Origin: Caballeronia sp. dw_19
GTDB taxonomy: Bacteria > Pseudomonadota > Gammaproteobacteria > Burkholderiales > Burkholderiaceae
Direction: 5' to 3'
DNA: 64,000 bases
NCBI RefSeq assembly: GCF_018449515.1
Contig: NZ_JAAVUQ010000021.1
Span: forward strand, 1 to 64,000
A model generated the notes under the pieces. The model was not told the DNA's origin. It did no database searches and saw only the letters and a list, made by a program, of their open reading frames with translations. Made by a program: the position numbers and the translations under genes. Positions 36,042 through 44,451 of the stretch are shown in pieces. Every line of letters begins with the position of its first letter. The stretch's first letter is position 1.

Positions 36042-36268
36042 GATGAGATCTCCATAGTTTGTTTTCGGTTTCGGAAGTCGTTGAGACTGAGTGCCTCTGT
36101 CTGCATGCGCTTCTCATGAAAACAAGTCTAGGCCGCCTATCAACGATTTGACACGATAGTTTCAGCGAAATATATTTGCTGTTACCGCAACAATGGGCGC
36201 CCTCCCTAAGGTGGTGCATAGTTGTTGGCCCTATTTCGGTAATAAATCTCCGAATTAACCGTTAGCCA

Positions 36269-36330
36269 TTCGAATCAGCAATAAATGCTCGTCAGAGCGC
36301 GTTCGCCGCGCTCTGACCCGTTCGAATCAG
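36269..36330. repeat. Hairpin flanked by 10-bp direct repeats
   Basis: GTCAGAGCGCG (36291-36301) and CGCGCTCTGAC (36307-36317) form a perfect 11-bp stem with a 5-base loop. TTCGAATCAG occurs on both sides (36269-36278 and 36321-36330). It lies at the stop of the amidase gene and may act as its terminator, though no strong T run follows on the minus strand. Confidence 0.55.
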
Positions 36331-37106
36331 GGCATGTCTTTCACGTAACACGGGTATTGCGCTTTCTGCGCACGAGCGGCATCAAGGTCGATCGTAACCA
36401 CGCGCAGCGGCGTTGCTTCGCTGGTTTCCTCAAGCAGAACGCCCTCAGGCGACACCACGAATCCGGCGCCTCCAAACTGTTGGCCGAGTGCGCCCGGGCC
36501 ATGCCGGTTCGAACTGACGAACCATGCACCCGACACGATGGCCGCCATCGTGCCCGCCGTTTTCCATCGCGACAGGGATATTCCGGCTGCGCGCGGCGTC
36601 ACGATGAGGTCGGCGCCATCGCGGCCATACGCTCGCGCGCGGTCGTTGAAGAACAACTCGGTGCAGAGCAACACGCCCACCTTCACTTGTCCGACTTGCA
36701 CGCAGTCGAATCCGCCCGCGCCACGCACGTACCACGCTTCCTCGAAGAAACCGGGCTCCTGCGGGAAGTATTTCTTGTGATGGATCATGCGATACGCATT
36801 CGATTCCAGTACGAACGCTTCGTTCGCAAGACGACCGTCGAAGGCCACCGGCCGCGATGAAATCACCGCTGCCGCGCCAAGGCTGCTCAATGCATCGAGG
36901 GCATGCTCATGCAGCGCGATGCTACGTTGCGCGGCTTGCGCATCGAAGCTTGCATGCGCTGCAAGCCACGGGCCGAACGGCATTTCGTTGGTGACTAAAA
37001 TGTCAGGGCGGGCAGTTTCAACGGAACGACGAATGGCATCCCATGCCGGACCGGCCGGTTGCAATCCTTCGGGCCACTGTACATACGCAATGCGAGCAGT
37101 TGTCAT
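36327..37106 (-). CDS. Carbon-nitrogen hydrolase (nitrilase superfamily)
   Basis: The product has 259 residues from the ATG at 37106 (MTTARIAYVQWPEG). The catalytic triad is visible: Glu in VTNEMPFG, Lys in HHKKYFPQEPGF, Cys in VGVLLCTELFFND. Length and spacing fit an amidase or carbamoylase of this superfamily; substrate unknown. About 66 upstream in-frame codons are Arg/Pro-rich and not family-like. It lies 29 bp after the LysR stop on the same strand. Confidence 0.88.
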   Translation of the reverse strand: MTTARIAYVQWPEGLQPAGPAWDAIRRSVETARPDILVTNEMPFGPWLAAHASFDAQAAQRSIALHEHALDALSSLGAAAVISSRPVAFDGRLANEAFVLESNAYRMIHHKKYFPQEPGFFEEAWYVRGAGGFDCVQVGQVKVGVLLCTELFFNDRARAYGRDGADLIVTPRAAGISLSRWKTAGTMAAIVSGAWFVSSNRHGPGALGQQFGGAGFVVSPEGVLLEETSEATPLRVVTIDLDAARAQKAQYPCYVKDMP

Positions 37107-37135
37107 GAAAGAGCAGTCGATATCACCAGGAAGGG

Positions 37136-38035
37136 TTACTGGGACGCGCGGAAGTGCTCGACCAGGAAGTCGATGAACGCACGAATACGCGCGGGTTGAT
37201 TGCGGCGGCTTGGATAGTAGACAAACAGGTCCGCCGGCGGCAGCAGGAAGTCCGGCAGCACGACTTTCAGCCGGCCGCTTTCCAGGTATTTTGCGAGGTC
37301 CCATTCTGAGCGGATCGAGATGCCGTGTCCATCGAGCGCCCAGCCGAGCACGATGTCGCCGTCATTGCTCGAGAGCCCGCCGTGCACCTTGACCGACACC
37401 GTCTCGCCGTCGCGAGTGAAACGCCAGACGCCGTAGGCGTCGTCGTTTTGCCGGTGAAGGATAGTCCGGTGGCGCACAAGATCCGCCAGCGCGGTCGGGT
37501 TGCCGTGCCGTTGCAGATAGGCCGGCGACGCGCACAGAAAGCGTCGGTTCGACATGATGCGGCGCGCGTTGAGCCGCTTATCGGGTAACGCGCCGAAGCG
37601 GATGGCGAGATCGAAACCCTGCTCGACAATATCCACGGGCCGGTCGGTCACATCCAGTTGAACCTCGACCTGCGGATAACGCTGCACAAACGCGGATACG
37701 AGCGGCGCGATGGTCGTGCGGCCGAAGCCCAGCGAGGCATTCACCCGCAATATGCCGCGCGGTGCTTCGCGGCTACGCGATACGGCGTCTTCCATCTCGC
37801 TCACGGCGGCAAGAATACGCGTAGCGTGCCGCAGATACGTGTCGCCTTCGTCAGTGAGGCTCGCGCTGCGCGTGGTGCGGTTCACGAGCCTCACGCCCAG
37901 CCGCTGTTCCATCAGCGCGAGCCGCCGGGTGGCGGCCGGTGGCGTCAGGTCAAGCGCACGCGCGGCAGCCGACAAGCTGCCCAGGCGCGCCAGTTGAACA
38001 AAAAACTCGAGATCGGAGGTGACGTCGTTCTTCAC
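37136..38035 (-). CDS. LysR-family transcriptional regulator
   Basis: The 299-residue product starts at a GTG (VKNDVTSDLEFFVQLARLGSL). The helix-turn-helix SLSAAARALDLTPPAATRRLALMEQRLGVRLVNRTTRSASLT and effector domain are intact. A LysR-type palindrome TTCACTTAAACTGAA (38031-38045) covers the start codon, and an exact copy with the same flank lies before tarD at 43014-43028. This suggests the gene once faced tarD directly and may still control it. Confidence 0.92.
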   Translation of the reverse strand: MKNDVTSDLEFFVQLARLGSLSAAARALDLTPPAATRRLALMEQRLGVRLVNRTTRSASLTDEGDTYLRHATRILAAVSEMEDAVSRSREAPRGILRVNASLGFGRTTIAPLVSAFVQRYPQVEVQLDVTDRPVDIVEQGFDLAIRFGALPDKRLNARRIMSNRRFLCASPAYLQRHGNPTALADLVRHRTILHRQNDDAYGVWRFTRDGETVSVKVHGGLSSNDGDIVLGWALDGHGISIRSEWDLAKYLESGRLKVVLPDFLLPPADLFVYYPSRRNQPARIRAFIDFLVEHFRASQ

Positions 38036-38047
38036 TTAAACTGAATA
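38028..38047. promoter_or_regulatory. Left copy of 20-bp direct repeat with LysR box
   Basis: TTCTTCACTTAAACTGAATA spans the first codons and leader of the LysR gene. The identical 20 bases recur at 43011-43030. It contains the symmetric TTCA-N7-TGAA (T-N11-A) pattern. Confidence 0.7.
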
Positions 38048-38160
38048 CGCTGTTGAGTGTTTCAAATCGATGGTCCATGACTTCAGTCAACGGGCCAGGC
38101 GTCTTACCTGACAAGGGTTTTAGCCCAATATCAATTTCAAAACCCCCATTTTAAATTCGA

Positions 38161-38424
38161 GTGGAATCCATCGATTTCAAGCGAAATGTGAGCAAGCTTC
38201 TGGCAAGCGGTGGCGCTGGTCAAATCCTGAAATTTTCCGTCCCCGACAAATGGCTTCGCGATGAAACCGCACTCACCCATCGCCGACTCGAAGTGTACAA
38301 GAACCTCTGGACCGAACCGGAGCGCTTGAACGTTGCGCCGGGTTTGCGCCTGCTCGTTGCAGGGGAAATGAACAAGCCGAACAAGCCGAGATCGGCGCAT
38401 TCGAGTCCGGAGAAAACAAAATAA
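38161..38424 (+). CDS. Doubtful small hypothetical protein
   Basis: An 87-codon frame from GTG (MESIDFKRNVSKLLASGGAG) reads as soluble and moderately protein-like (VPDKWLRDETALTHRRLEVYKNLW), but no ribosome site is visible and I recognise no family. The rest of 38048-38702 holds no better candidate. Confidence 0.25.
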   Translation: MESIDFKRNVSKLLASGGAGQILKFSVPDKWLRDETALTHRRLEVYKNLWTEPERLNVAPGLRLLVAGEMNKPNKPRSAHSSPEKTK

Positions 38425-38702
38425 GCCTTGATTGAACCGCATCTAATATTCAAGACGGCGTGGCTGAGCGCGGGAACATCCCTTGCAAGTTGAAATGAAA
38501 ACGAAAACAAAAACTCGCCCTTAGGTTAGGACGTTTCGTCCAAACATAGCTGAGCCCGCCGACGTCAAGCTTGCAAGCAATAAAGCTACGCCCGTAGAAA
38601 GGTCTAAAAAAGCCGCGCCTGGTCAGAAAGGTCATGGCTGCGTCAGGTTTGTGCCATCTGCGTTGCGTATGCTTGGAACCGGAGCAATCGTAAGGAGGGC
38701 AA

Positions 38703-39500
38703 ATGGAATCATTCCCGCTTTTCATTGTTGGCTCGCCACGGTCTGGAACAACCTTTCTTTGTTCCGTCCTGAACGCGCATCCGCTCATTCAACTGACCAA
38801 TGAGTGCCGGGTCTTCGCGTTACTCAAGGACATGCTGGACGTTGGCAGCAATCGTCCCGACTTGTTGAGTCCGGCCTGCCGTGACCGCTTTTCCACTTTC
38901 AGCCGTCGCACGCTTGGCGCGTGGGTTGAACGCTTTTATCGCGAAGAGATCGAGATAACGGCGCCCATCTGGGGAGATAAGCATCCGTCCTACGCCGACC
39001 CGACGGTGCTCTCCGGCCGGACAGGCTCGATCGAACGCTTGCCACGTTCAGGATCGTGTCTGGGCTTGATACGTGAATTGCTGCCGCAAGCGCGCTTCAT
39101 TCATATCCATCGCGATCCTCGCCACGTTGCCAATTCGCTGCTGCACAAGCACTGGATTGGATCTATCGAAGATGGGATACGTGTCTGGGAGCAATATGTG
39201 GGCGAGATTATCGAATTTTTCGAAGAGATCCCGGCGGACCTGGCCCTGACGGTTTCGTATCGCACGGTGATCGAGGACCCGGGCGCGACGGCGGCGAGTA
39301 TGGGGCAGTTCCTCGGCCTGGCGGATGCGTCACCGATCAGCGACTTTCTTATGTCGCAACGTCACGCCCCGACGCCGTTCAGTGATCCTGTTACCGATAT
39401 TGCCGATCTCTATGTCATTCCTCGTGCGTCGACGGGTGGCGACAAACTCCTAGCCCTTGCGGGAACGACGGCGACACATCTGGGATATGCGACTGCGTAA
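38703..39500 (+). CDS. Sulfotransferase-family protein
   Basis: The 265-residue protein has the PAPS-binding loop at the very N-terminus, FIVGSPRSGTTFLCSVLNAHP, and the 3'-phosphate motif FIHIHRDPRHVANSLLHKHW further on. This is the P-loop sulfotransferase fold; it would transfer sulfate from PAPS to an unknown acceptor. AAGGAGGGCAA gives a strong start. It stands alone inside the segment bounded by 20-bp repeats, so it may be acquired cargo. Confidence 0.85.
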   Translation: MESFPLFIVGSPRSGTTFLCSVLNAHPLIQLTNECRVFALLKDMLDVGSNRPDLLSPACRDRFSTFSRRTLGAWVERFYREEIEITAPIWGDKHPSYADPTVLSGRTGSIERLPRSGSCLGLIRELLPQARFIHIHRDPRHVANSLLHKHWIGSIEDGIRVWEQYVGEIIEFFEEIPADLALTVSYRTVIEDPGATAASMGQFLGLADASPISDFLMSQRHAPTPFSDPVTDIADLYVIPRASTGGDKLLALAGTTATHLGYATA

Positions 39501-40145
39501 CGGGATGCGCGCGGCTTGCCCATGCGGCAGCCGCGTCGCGACGCACTGCCGTACCGAAGATCCAAAAGAAAATAACGGTAAGGTAACGTAGCCGGACCCC
39601 GCTGCGTAAGTCCTCAGCCCTCCATACTCCTGATTCATAAAGCCCGCGCGTTTCGCGACTTCTCCAGTGCGTTTCGCGACGCATACGGCCGATCCGTCGC
39701 AAATCGCTGGAGACGGACACGCGTTGGAGCGAATATTTGCCTGTCGCAAGGAATTGATGTCCGGCGCCGGCCGATAAGGCGACGCCGAGATACCAACCCC
39801 GTACTTTGATCCGTTTCGAGAAAAGTGTGGAATAAATCCTGGGTCCCTGTGTTTGCCCTCATATAGACAGGCGTGAGGCAAGCAGACGGGACCGGACGAG
39901 AAGAGTTGCGGTTAGCTATCACGTTCCATACCGAGGATAAGTTGCCATTCAGTTAGGAATGCGATGTGAATGAATGTCTGCGCCCGAACATAACAGATTG
40001 GTAATGATCGCATCGCTTTTTTAAATCACGGGAGGATCAGACTGCTTCTGAGTCACCTGAAAGTAGTTTCAACCGGATTATGTATCACCCGCTGACAGGC
40101 GTTCGTGCCGCTCAGTTAATTTAACTTAATAGAGGAGTCTTAATC
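39501..40145. other. Non-coding gap of 645 bp
   Basis: I see no credible gene, RNA or strong hairpin. The last 100 bases are AT-rich and should hold the promoter of the DUF4148 gene, whose site AGAGGAG lies about 10 bases before the ATG. Confidence 0.5.
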
Positions 40146-40517
40146 ATGTCGAAGCTTTTTGTTGGTATCGCTTTCGCCGTCGCCACCCTTGGTGCTCCGG
40201 TTCTCAGCTTCGCCCAGTCGAATGCACCGCTCACGCGTGCAGAAGTTCGCGCTGACCTCGTTCGTGTCGAGAAGGCCGGTTATACGCCGGGCGCTAACGA
40301 CATTAACTACCCGTCGGACATACAGGCGGCTGAAGCCAAAATCGCTGCGCAAAACGATCCGCAACTGGCAAACCAGGCCGTTGGCGGTGTCGCGGAGAAC
40401 GGCAGTTCAGCGTCGGGTGCGCCGACACGTTTGGCGACCCATACGGCAACCCATACGGCGATGCAGTCCGACTGCGTCGGTCCGGTCAGCTTCTGCAATG
40501 TGTTCTTCGGCAGCTAA
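40146..40517 (+). CDS. DUF4148 periplasmic protein
   Basis: The 123-residue protein has signal peptide MSKLFVGIAFAVATLGAPVLSFAQ and DUF4148 core NAPLTRAEVRADLVRVEKAGYTPGANDINYPSDIQAAEAKI. A short repeat (THTATHTAM) and two Cys near the C-terminus (DCVGPVSFCNVFFG) could form a disulfide. Function unknown. Confidence 0.92.
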   Translation: MSKLFVGIAFAVATLGAPVLSFAQSNAPLTRAEVRADLVRVEKAGYTPGANDINYPSDIQAAEAKIAAQNDPQLANQAVGGVAENGSSASGAPTRLATHTATHTAMQSDCVGPVSFCNVFFGS

Positions 40518-40712
40518 GTGCGCCGGTACGGATCCTGTGCCATGTGCCGGCGTAAGCAGGATCCCCGCTTGTTCTGCTTGTAGAAATAGACAGCTTGATA
40601 GACGAGTGCGTCGCGCAGCCCCGCGCGGTGACGGATCAAGCCAGCTATTTTTTAAATTGCATCCCCCTTATTTCAACCCCTTAATTTCACCCCCTATTAA
40701 TGGAGTTTCGTC

Positions 40713-41507
40713 GTGAAGATCTTGCCTTTCGCTGCATCTGTTTTGTCCCTGTCCGCTTGCGTGTTCGCCTCTTCCGCAGCAATGGCGCAGGACGCCCAAC
40801 CTGCCACCACCGCGATCAAGAACATTGTCCTGGTACACGGCGCGTGGGTGGATGGCTCGGGCTGGAAGCCGGTCTATGACATCCTGACCAAGGATGGCTA
40901 CCACGTCACCATGGTGCAGGAGCCGCTGACCTCGCTCGACGACGATGTCGCCGCCGCCAAACGCGTGATCGACCTGCAGGACGGCCCGGCCATTCTCGTG
41001 GCGCACAGCTATGGCGGCTCGATCATCACTGAAGCCGGTGTCGATCCGAAGGTGGCCGGCCTGGTGTATGTGGCCGCGCATGCGCCGGCCGTCGGCGAGG
41101 ACGAGTCCGATCTGGGCAAGAAGATGCCCAGCTATACGTCGAAGCAGCCGGGCGCGATCAAGAAGACCGACGACGGTTATACGTACCTGAATCCGGCGGA
41201 TTTTCCGAAGGACTTCGCTGCTGACCTGCCGCTCAAGCAAGCGCAGCTCGAAGCGCAATCGCAGATCCTGACGGCGGCGAAAGTCTTCTCCGCGCCGATG
41301 ACAGTCGCCGCGTGGACCACCAAGCCGAGCTGGGGCATCGTGGCCGGCGCCGACAAGATCATCAATCCGGATCTGGAGCGCTTCTATTACCAGCGCGCCC
41401 ATAGCCACACCACCGTGCTGGCGGGTGCAAGCCACTCGGTCTATGAATCGCGTCCGAAGGAAGTGGCCGCGGTGATCGAAGACGCAGCGAAGCACGCCCA
41501 GCAGTAA
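40713..41507 (+). CDS. Secreted alpha/beta hydrolase
   Basis: The 264-residue protein from a GTG (site TGGAG) has signal peptide LPFAASVLSLSACVFASSAAMAQ, oxyanion region IVLVHGAWVDGSGWKPVY, nucleophile elbow LVAHSYGGSIITEAG (Ser in HSYGG) and catalytic His near VLAGASHSVYESRPKEV. It belongs to the HNL/esterase-like alpha/beta hydrolases, exported to the periplasm. Substrate unknown. A 15-bp unit containing its last codons and stop is duplicated (41493-41529). Confidence 0.9.
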   Translation: MKILPFAASVLSLSACVFASSAAMAQDAQPATTAIKNIVLVHGAWVDGSGWKPVYDILTKDGYHVTMVQEPLTSLDDDVAAAKRVIDLQDGPAILVAHSYGGSIITEAGVDPKVAGLVYVAAHAPAVGEDESDLGKKMPSYTSKQPGAIKKTDDGYTYLNPADFPKDFAADLPLKQAQLEAQSQILTAAKVFSAPMTVAAWTTKPSWGIVAGADKIINPDLERFYYQRAHSHTTVLAGASHSVYESRPKEVAAVIEDAAKHAQQ

Positions 41508-41529
41508 CACGCCCAGCAGTAACACGCCC
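41493..41529 (+). repeat. 15-bp tandem duplication over a stop codon
   Basis: CACGCCCAGCAGTAA occurs twice (41493-41507, 41508-41522) and a third time in part (41523-41529). The first copy ends with the hydrolase stop, so the duplication adds a second in-frame stop without changing the protein. Confidence 0.9.
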
Positions 41530-41534
41530 AAGGG

Positions 41535-41592
41535 CAGTCAGATGCGCGGTCGCGTCGAATGGCGCGTCCGCGCATCTGACTGTCCGTTTTCG
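41535..41592 (+). terminator. Intrinsic terminator after hydrolase
   Basis: CAGTCAGATGCGCGG (41535-41549) pairs perfectly over 15 bp with CCGCGCATCTGACTG (41568-41582). TCCGTTTTCGG follows. The loop is 18 bases. No gene is visible between here and 41951. Confidence 0.7.
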
Positions 41593-41951
41593 GTAGACCA
41601 ACGAGGGCAGCCACAATGAAGCGACAGAACGCCTGGAATTGCCCAGCGCCGCCTGGGTTGACGTTTCGCGGCCGCTGCAACGGGGCATCTTCATCGATTT
41701 GATGATTTCATGATCTTTCGTATCCAGGCGTATCCCGGCCTAACCGGCAACTGACTTGCGTTCCGCGATGGTGAGGAGACCTTTCGCGACTTGTCACGCC
41801 GCTTCGTCGCAATGCGCTGGTGAGTCGTGCGCAGGATGTCCAATATACGCACCGGAGAAAGCGAACCCGCTGTCTCCGGGACGCGGCCCTATCGGTGCGG
41901 TAAGCCGAGTGAAAGCGGGACGGCGATTGCTACCAAATTGAAGGGATCTAT

Positions 41952-42692
41952 ATGAAACGCACCGCGATTGCAGCTGTCTTGCTGACTTTTGGAGCACTTC
42001 AGGCCGCGCAGGCGCAAGACAGCGTCGGCAGTGTTTTGACGGGTGGGGCCAGGGTCGATAAAGTCGAGGTTGGCGGGGACGTTCACGATCTTCCTAAACC
42101 GGAGATCGTGCTGGTACGCGACTTGGCGCCTCCCGTCAGCGGAGTAGCGCTGGACACGTCTCTTGCGGCGAGGTTGCGCAGGCACAGAATGAACTTGTTC
42201 GATACACCTGACGACCTGACGCCGGAGATGCTGGCTCAAAACGTTCAGACGGCCTTCACGAAGGGGCTGTCCGACGAGCTGAAGAAGGTCCAGATTCCGA
42301 CCGGGAAAGTGGGGGAGCCTGAGGGGGCCAGCGCCGGTTCCACTCTTGTGGTTGACGGTGAATTCCTTGCTATCAGCGAAGGCAACGAAAGCAAGCGGAT
42401 CATGGTCGGGCTTGGACGGGGCGCAAGCACGGTCAGGATGCACGTCACCGTGTCTTCCGTCAGATCCGGTCGCTCGACGGTTGTGTTGGCTTTCGACGTA
42501 AGTTCGGCTAGCGGTAAGTCGCCCGGTGCGCTTCTAACCATGGGCGGCGGGTCGCTTGCTGTCGGTACGGCCAAGAAAGCGGCCGGAAACACACGATCGA
42601 CTACAGAGCACGACGCATCCGCCATGGGAAAACTGGTGGCGCTTCAGATCGAAGCGTCGCTGGACAACCAGCAGCGGGTTGCAAGCCAGTAG
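41952..42692 (+). CDS. DUF4410-type exported protein
   Basis: The 246-residue protein has signal peptide MKRTAIAAVLLTFGALQAAQAQ. The body (VLVRDLAPP, LVVDGEFLAISEGNESKRIMVGLGRGASTVRMHVTVSS, ASAMGKLVALQIEASL) fits the DUF4410 pattern: a conserved G-x-G-x-G and a beta-rich core. Relatives are often lipoproteins; this one has no lipobox. Function unknown. Confidence 0.8.
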   Translation: MKRTAIAAVLLTFGALQAAQAQDSVGSVLTGGARVDKVEVGGDVHDLPKPEIVLVRDLAPPVSGVALDTSLAARLRRHRMNLFDTPDDLTPEMLAQNVQTAFTKGLSDELKKVQIPTGKVGEPEGASAGSTLVVDGEFLAISEGNESKRIMVGLGRGASTVRMHVTVSSVRSGRSTVVLAFDVSSASGKSPGALLTMGGGSLAVGTAKKAAGNTRSTTEHDASAMGKLVALQIEASLDNQQRVASQ

Positions 42693-43010
42693 TGTGGACC
42701 GTGCTGGCCCATACCGAACCGAAAATAGGACTGAGCACGATAGGCAGGGCTACCCATCGGGCCGGCCATATTATTGGCTTGCCGTATCGCACTGACGGTG
42801 ACCGCGTCGTGTAAATGACCATCACCGCATCAGTTGCTTCCCACACCCGTTTTACGGCTTTCTCGGCACAGTGCCGGGAAGCCGCGTGCTGGCGCTTTTG
42901 GAAACGGAACGCTGGTGGAGTACGGATCGGAGCCTCCTTGGGGTGTACCCCGGTTAGCAATGCAACAAAAGCCTTTCCCAACAAGAGCCCCGGCATTTTC
43001 TGACTAGTCA
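42693..43010. other. Non-coding gap before tarD
   Basis: No supportable gene. Frames here are short and Arg/Ser-rich. It ends at the right-hand 20-bp repeat. Confidence 0.5.
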
Positions 43011-43030
43011 TTCTTCACTTAAACTGAATA
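43011..43030. promoter_or_regulatory. Right copy of 20-bp direct repeat, LysR box before tarD
   Basis: TTCTTCACTTAAACTGAATA, identical to 38028-38047. On the minus strand it includes GTG AAG AAT GAC TAG, which mirrors the first four codons of the intact LysR gene and then stops. It looks like the broken 5' end of that gene. It lies about 105 bp before tarD. Confidence 0.7.
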
Positions 43031-43134
43031 ATTATATGTGTAGCGGTGAAGTGCAATGCGGGTGCACGAGCGTAAGCTTCGTTATCCGCTTAAGCATTCA
43101 TTCGCGTATTCCTTGGCACTCAGGAGACAGTCAC

Positions 43135-44325
43135 ATGAAAATCGTGGAAATCCGCGAGCAAACCATTCCGATCAGTTCGTCCATTCGGAATGCATATATC
43201 GATTTCAGCAAGATGACGCTCAGTCTCGTTGCCGTTATCACCGACGTCATCCGTGACGGTAAACCCGTCGTAGGCTACGGCTTCAATTCGAACGGACGGT
43301 ACGGCCAAGGCAAGCTGATGCGCGAACGTTTTATTCCGCGCGTGCTGGAAGCCGAGCCGGATTCGTTGCTCGACATCTCGGGTAACAACCTCGATCCACA
43401 CAAGATCTGGGCCGCGATGTTCACGAACGAAAAGCCCGGCGGTCACGGCGAGCGCTCGGTGGCCATCGGCACTATCGACATGGCGGTATGGGACGCGGTC
43501 GCGAAGATCGAAGGCAAGCCGCTGTTCCAGTTGCTGGCGGACCGCTACGGCAACGGCACGCCGGACCGCTACGGCAACGGCACGCCGGACCGTGAGATAT
43601 TCGTCTATGCGGCGGGCGGTTACTACTATCCGGGCCAAGATTTCGGCAAGCTCAAGGACGAGATGCGCAGCTATATTGACCGCGGTTATACGGTGGTCAA
43701 GAAGAAGATAGGCGGCGGTTCACTCGACGACGACCTGCGCCGCATCGACGCCGTGCTTTCCGTGCTGCAGGACGGTCAAAAGCTCGCTGTGGATGCGAAT
43801 GGCCGCTTCGACCTGGACACGGCCATTCAGTATGCAAAGGCCCTCTCGCAATACGACCTGTTCTGGTATGAAGAGGCGGGCGATCCACTCGATTTCGAAC
43901 TGCAGGCCACGCTGAGAAATTACTACGACAAGCCAATGGCAACTGGCGAGAATTTGTTCTCGATGCAGGATGCGCGTAACCTGATCCGCTATGGCGGCAT
44001 GCGGGCCGACCGCGATTACCTGCAATTCGACTGCGCGTTGAGCTATGGGTTGGTCGAATATTTGCGTACGCTGGACATGCTGCACCAGCATGGCTGGTCG
44101 CGTTCGCGCTGTATCCCGCACGGCGGCCACCAGATGTCATTGAACATTGCAGCGGGTCTCGGTCTGGGCGGCAACGAATCGTATCCGGATCTGTTCCAGC
44201 CATTCGGCGGCTTTCCGGACGGCGTGAAAGTGCACAACGGCTATGTGACCTTGCCGGAACTTCCCGGCATCGGCTTTGAAGGCAAGAGCGATTTGTATGT
44301 CCATATGCAGGCTTTGTCATCGTAA
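43135..44325 (+). CDS. tarD: D-tartrate dehydratase (mandelate racemase/enolase family)
   Basis: The 396-residue enzyme would convert D-tartrate to oxaloacetate. It closely follows the Bradyrhizobium TarD sequence as I remember it: IRNAYIDFSKMTLSLVAVITDV, GYGFNSNGRYGQG, NEKPGGHGERSVAIGTIDMAVWDAVAKIEGKP, YAAGGYYYPG. Active-site parts are VVKKKIGG (Lys base), LAVDANGRF (metal Asp), FWYEEAGDP and ATGENLFS (metal Glu), and RCIPHGGHQMS (His). Odd: an 8-residue tandem duplication (DRYGNGTP twice) after LLA, where TarD has a single short linker. Start behind CAGGAGACAGTCAC. Malic enzyme follows. Confidence 0.88.
   Translation: MKIVEIREQTIPISSSIRNAYIDFSKMTLSLVAVITDVIRDGKPVVGYGFNSNGRYGQGKLMRERFIPRVLEAEPDSLLDISGNNLDPHKIWAAMFTNEKPGGHGERSVAIGTIDMAVWDAVAKIEGKPLFQLLADRYGNGTPDRYGNGTPDREIFVYAAGGYYYPGQDFGKLKDEMRSYIDRGYTVVKKKIGGGSLDDDLRRIDAVLSVLQDGQKLAVDANGRFDLDTAIQYAKALSQYDLFWYEEAGDPLDFELQATLRNYYDKPMATGENLFSMQDARNLIRYGGMRADRDYLQFDCALSYGLVEYLRTLDMLHQHGWSRSRCIPHGGHQMSLNIAAGLGLGGNESYPDLFQPFGGFPDGVKVHNGYVTLPELPGIGFEGKSDLYVHMQALSS
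43540..43587 (+). repeat. 24-bp perfect tandem duplication inside tarD
   Basis: Two identical 24-bp units (43540-43563 and 43564-43587, each coding DRYGNGTP), with the next five bases starting a third. It keeps the frame. Confidence 0.95.
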
Positions 44326-44451
44326 GGCTTTCTTCTCTTCGTCGTCGCGTGGCTTGGCTATTTTCTAGCGGCTGGTGTGGCGGCGCCCGACGCGATTTAT
44401 CCATACGCTATTCGGCGCCGTCCCGAAGCGCCGGCTGACAGGAATATTGCA

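Noticed and set aside
42815..43003. 62-codon plus-strand frame before tarD
   Set aside because: No ribosome site, Arg/Ser-rich and no family signature.
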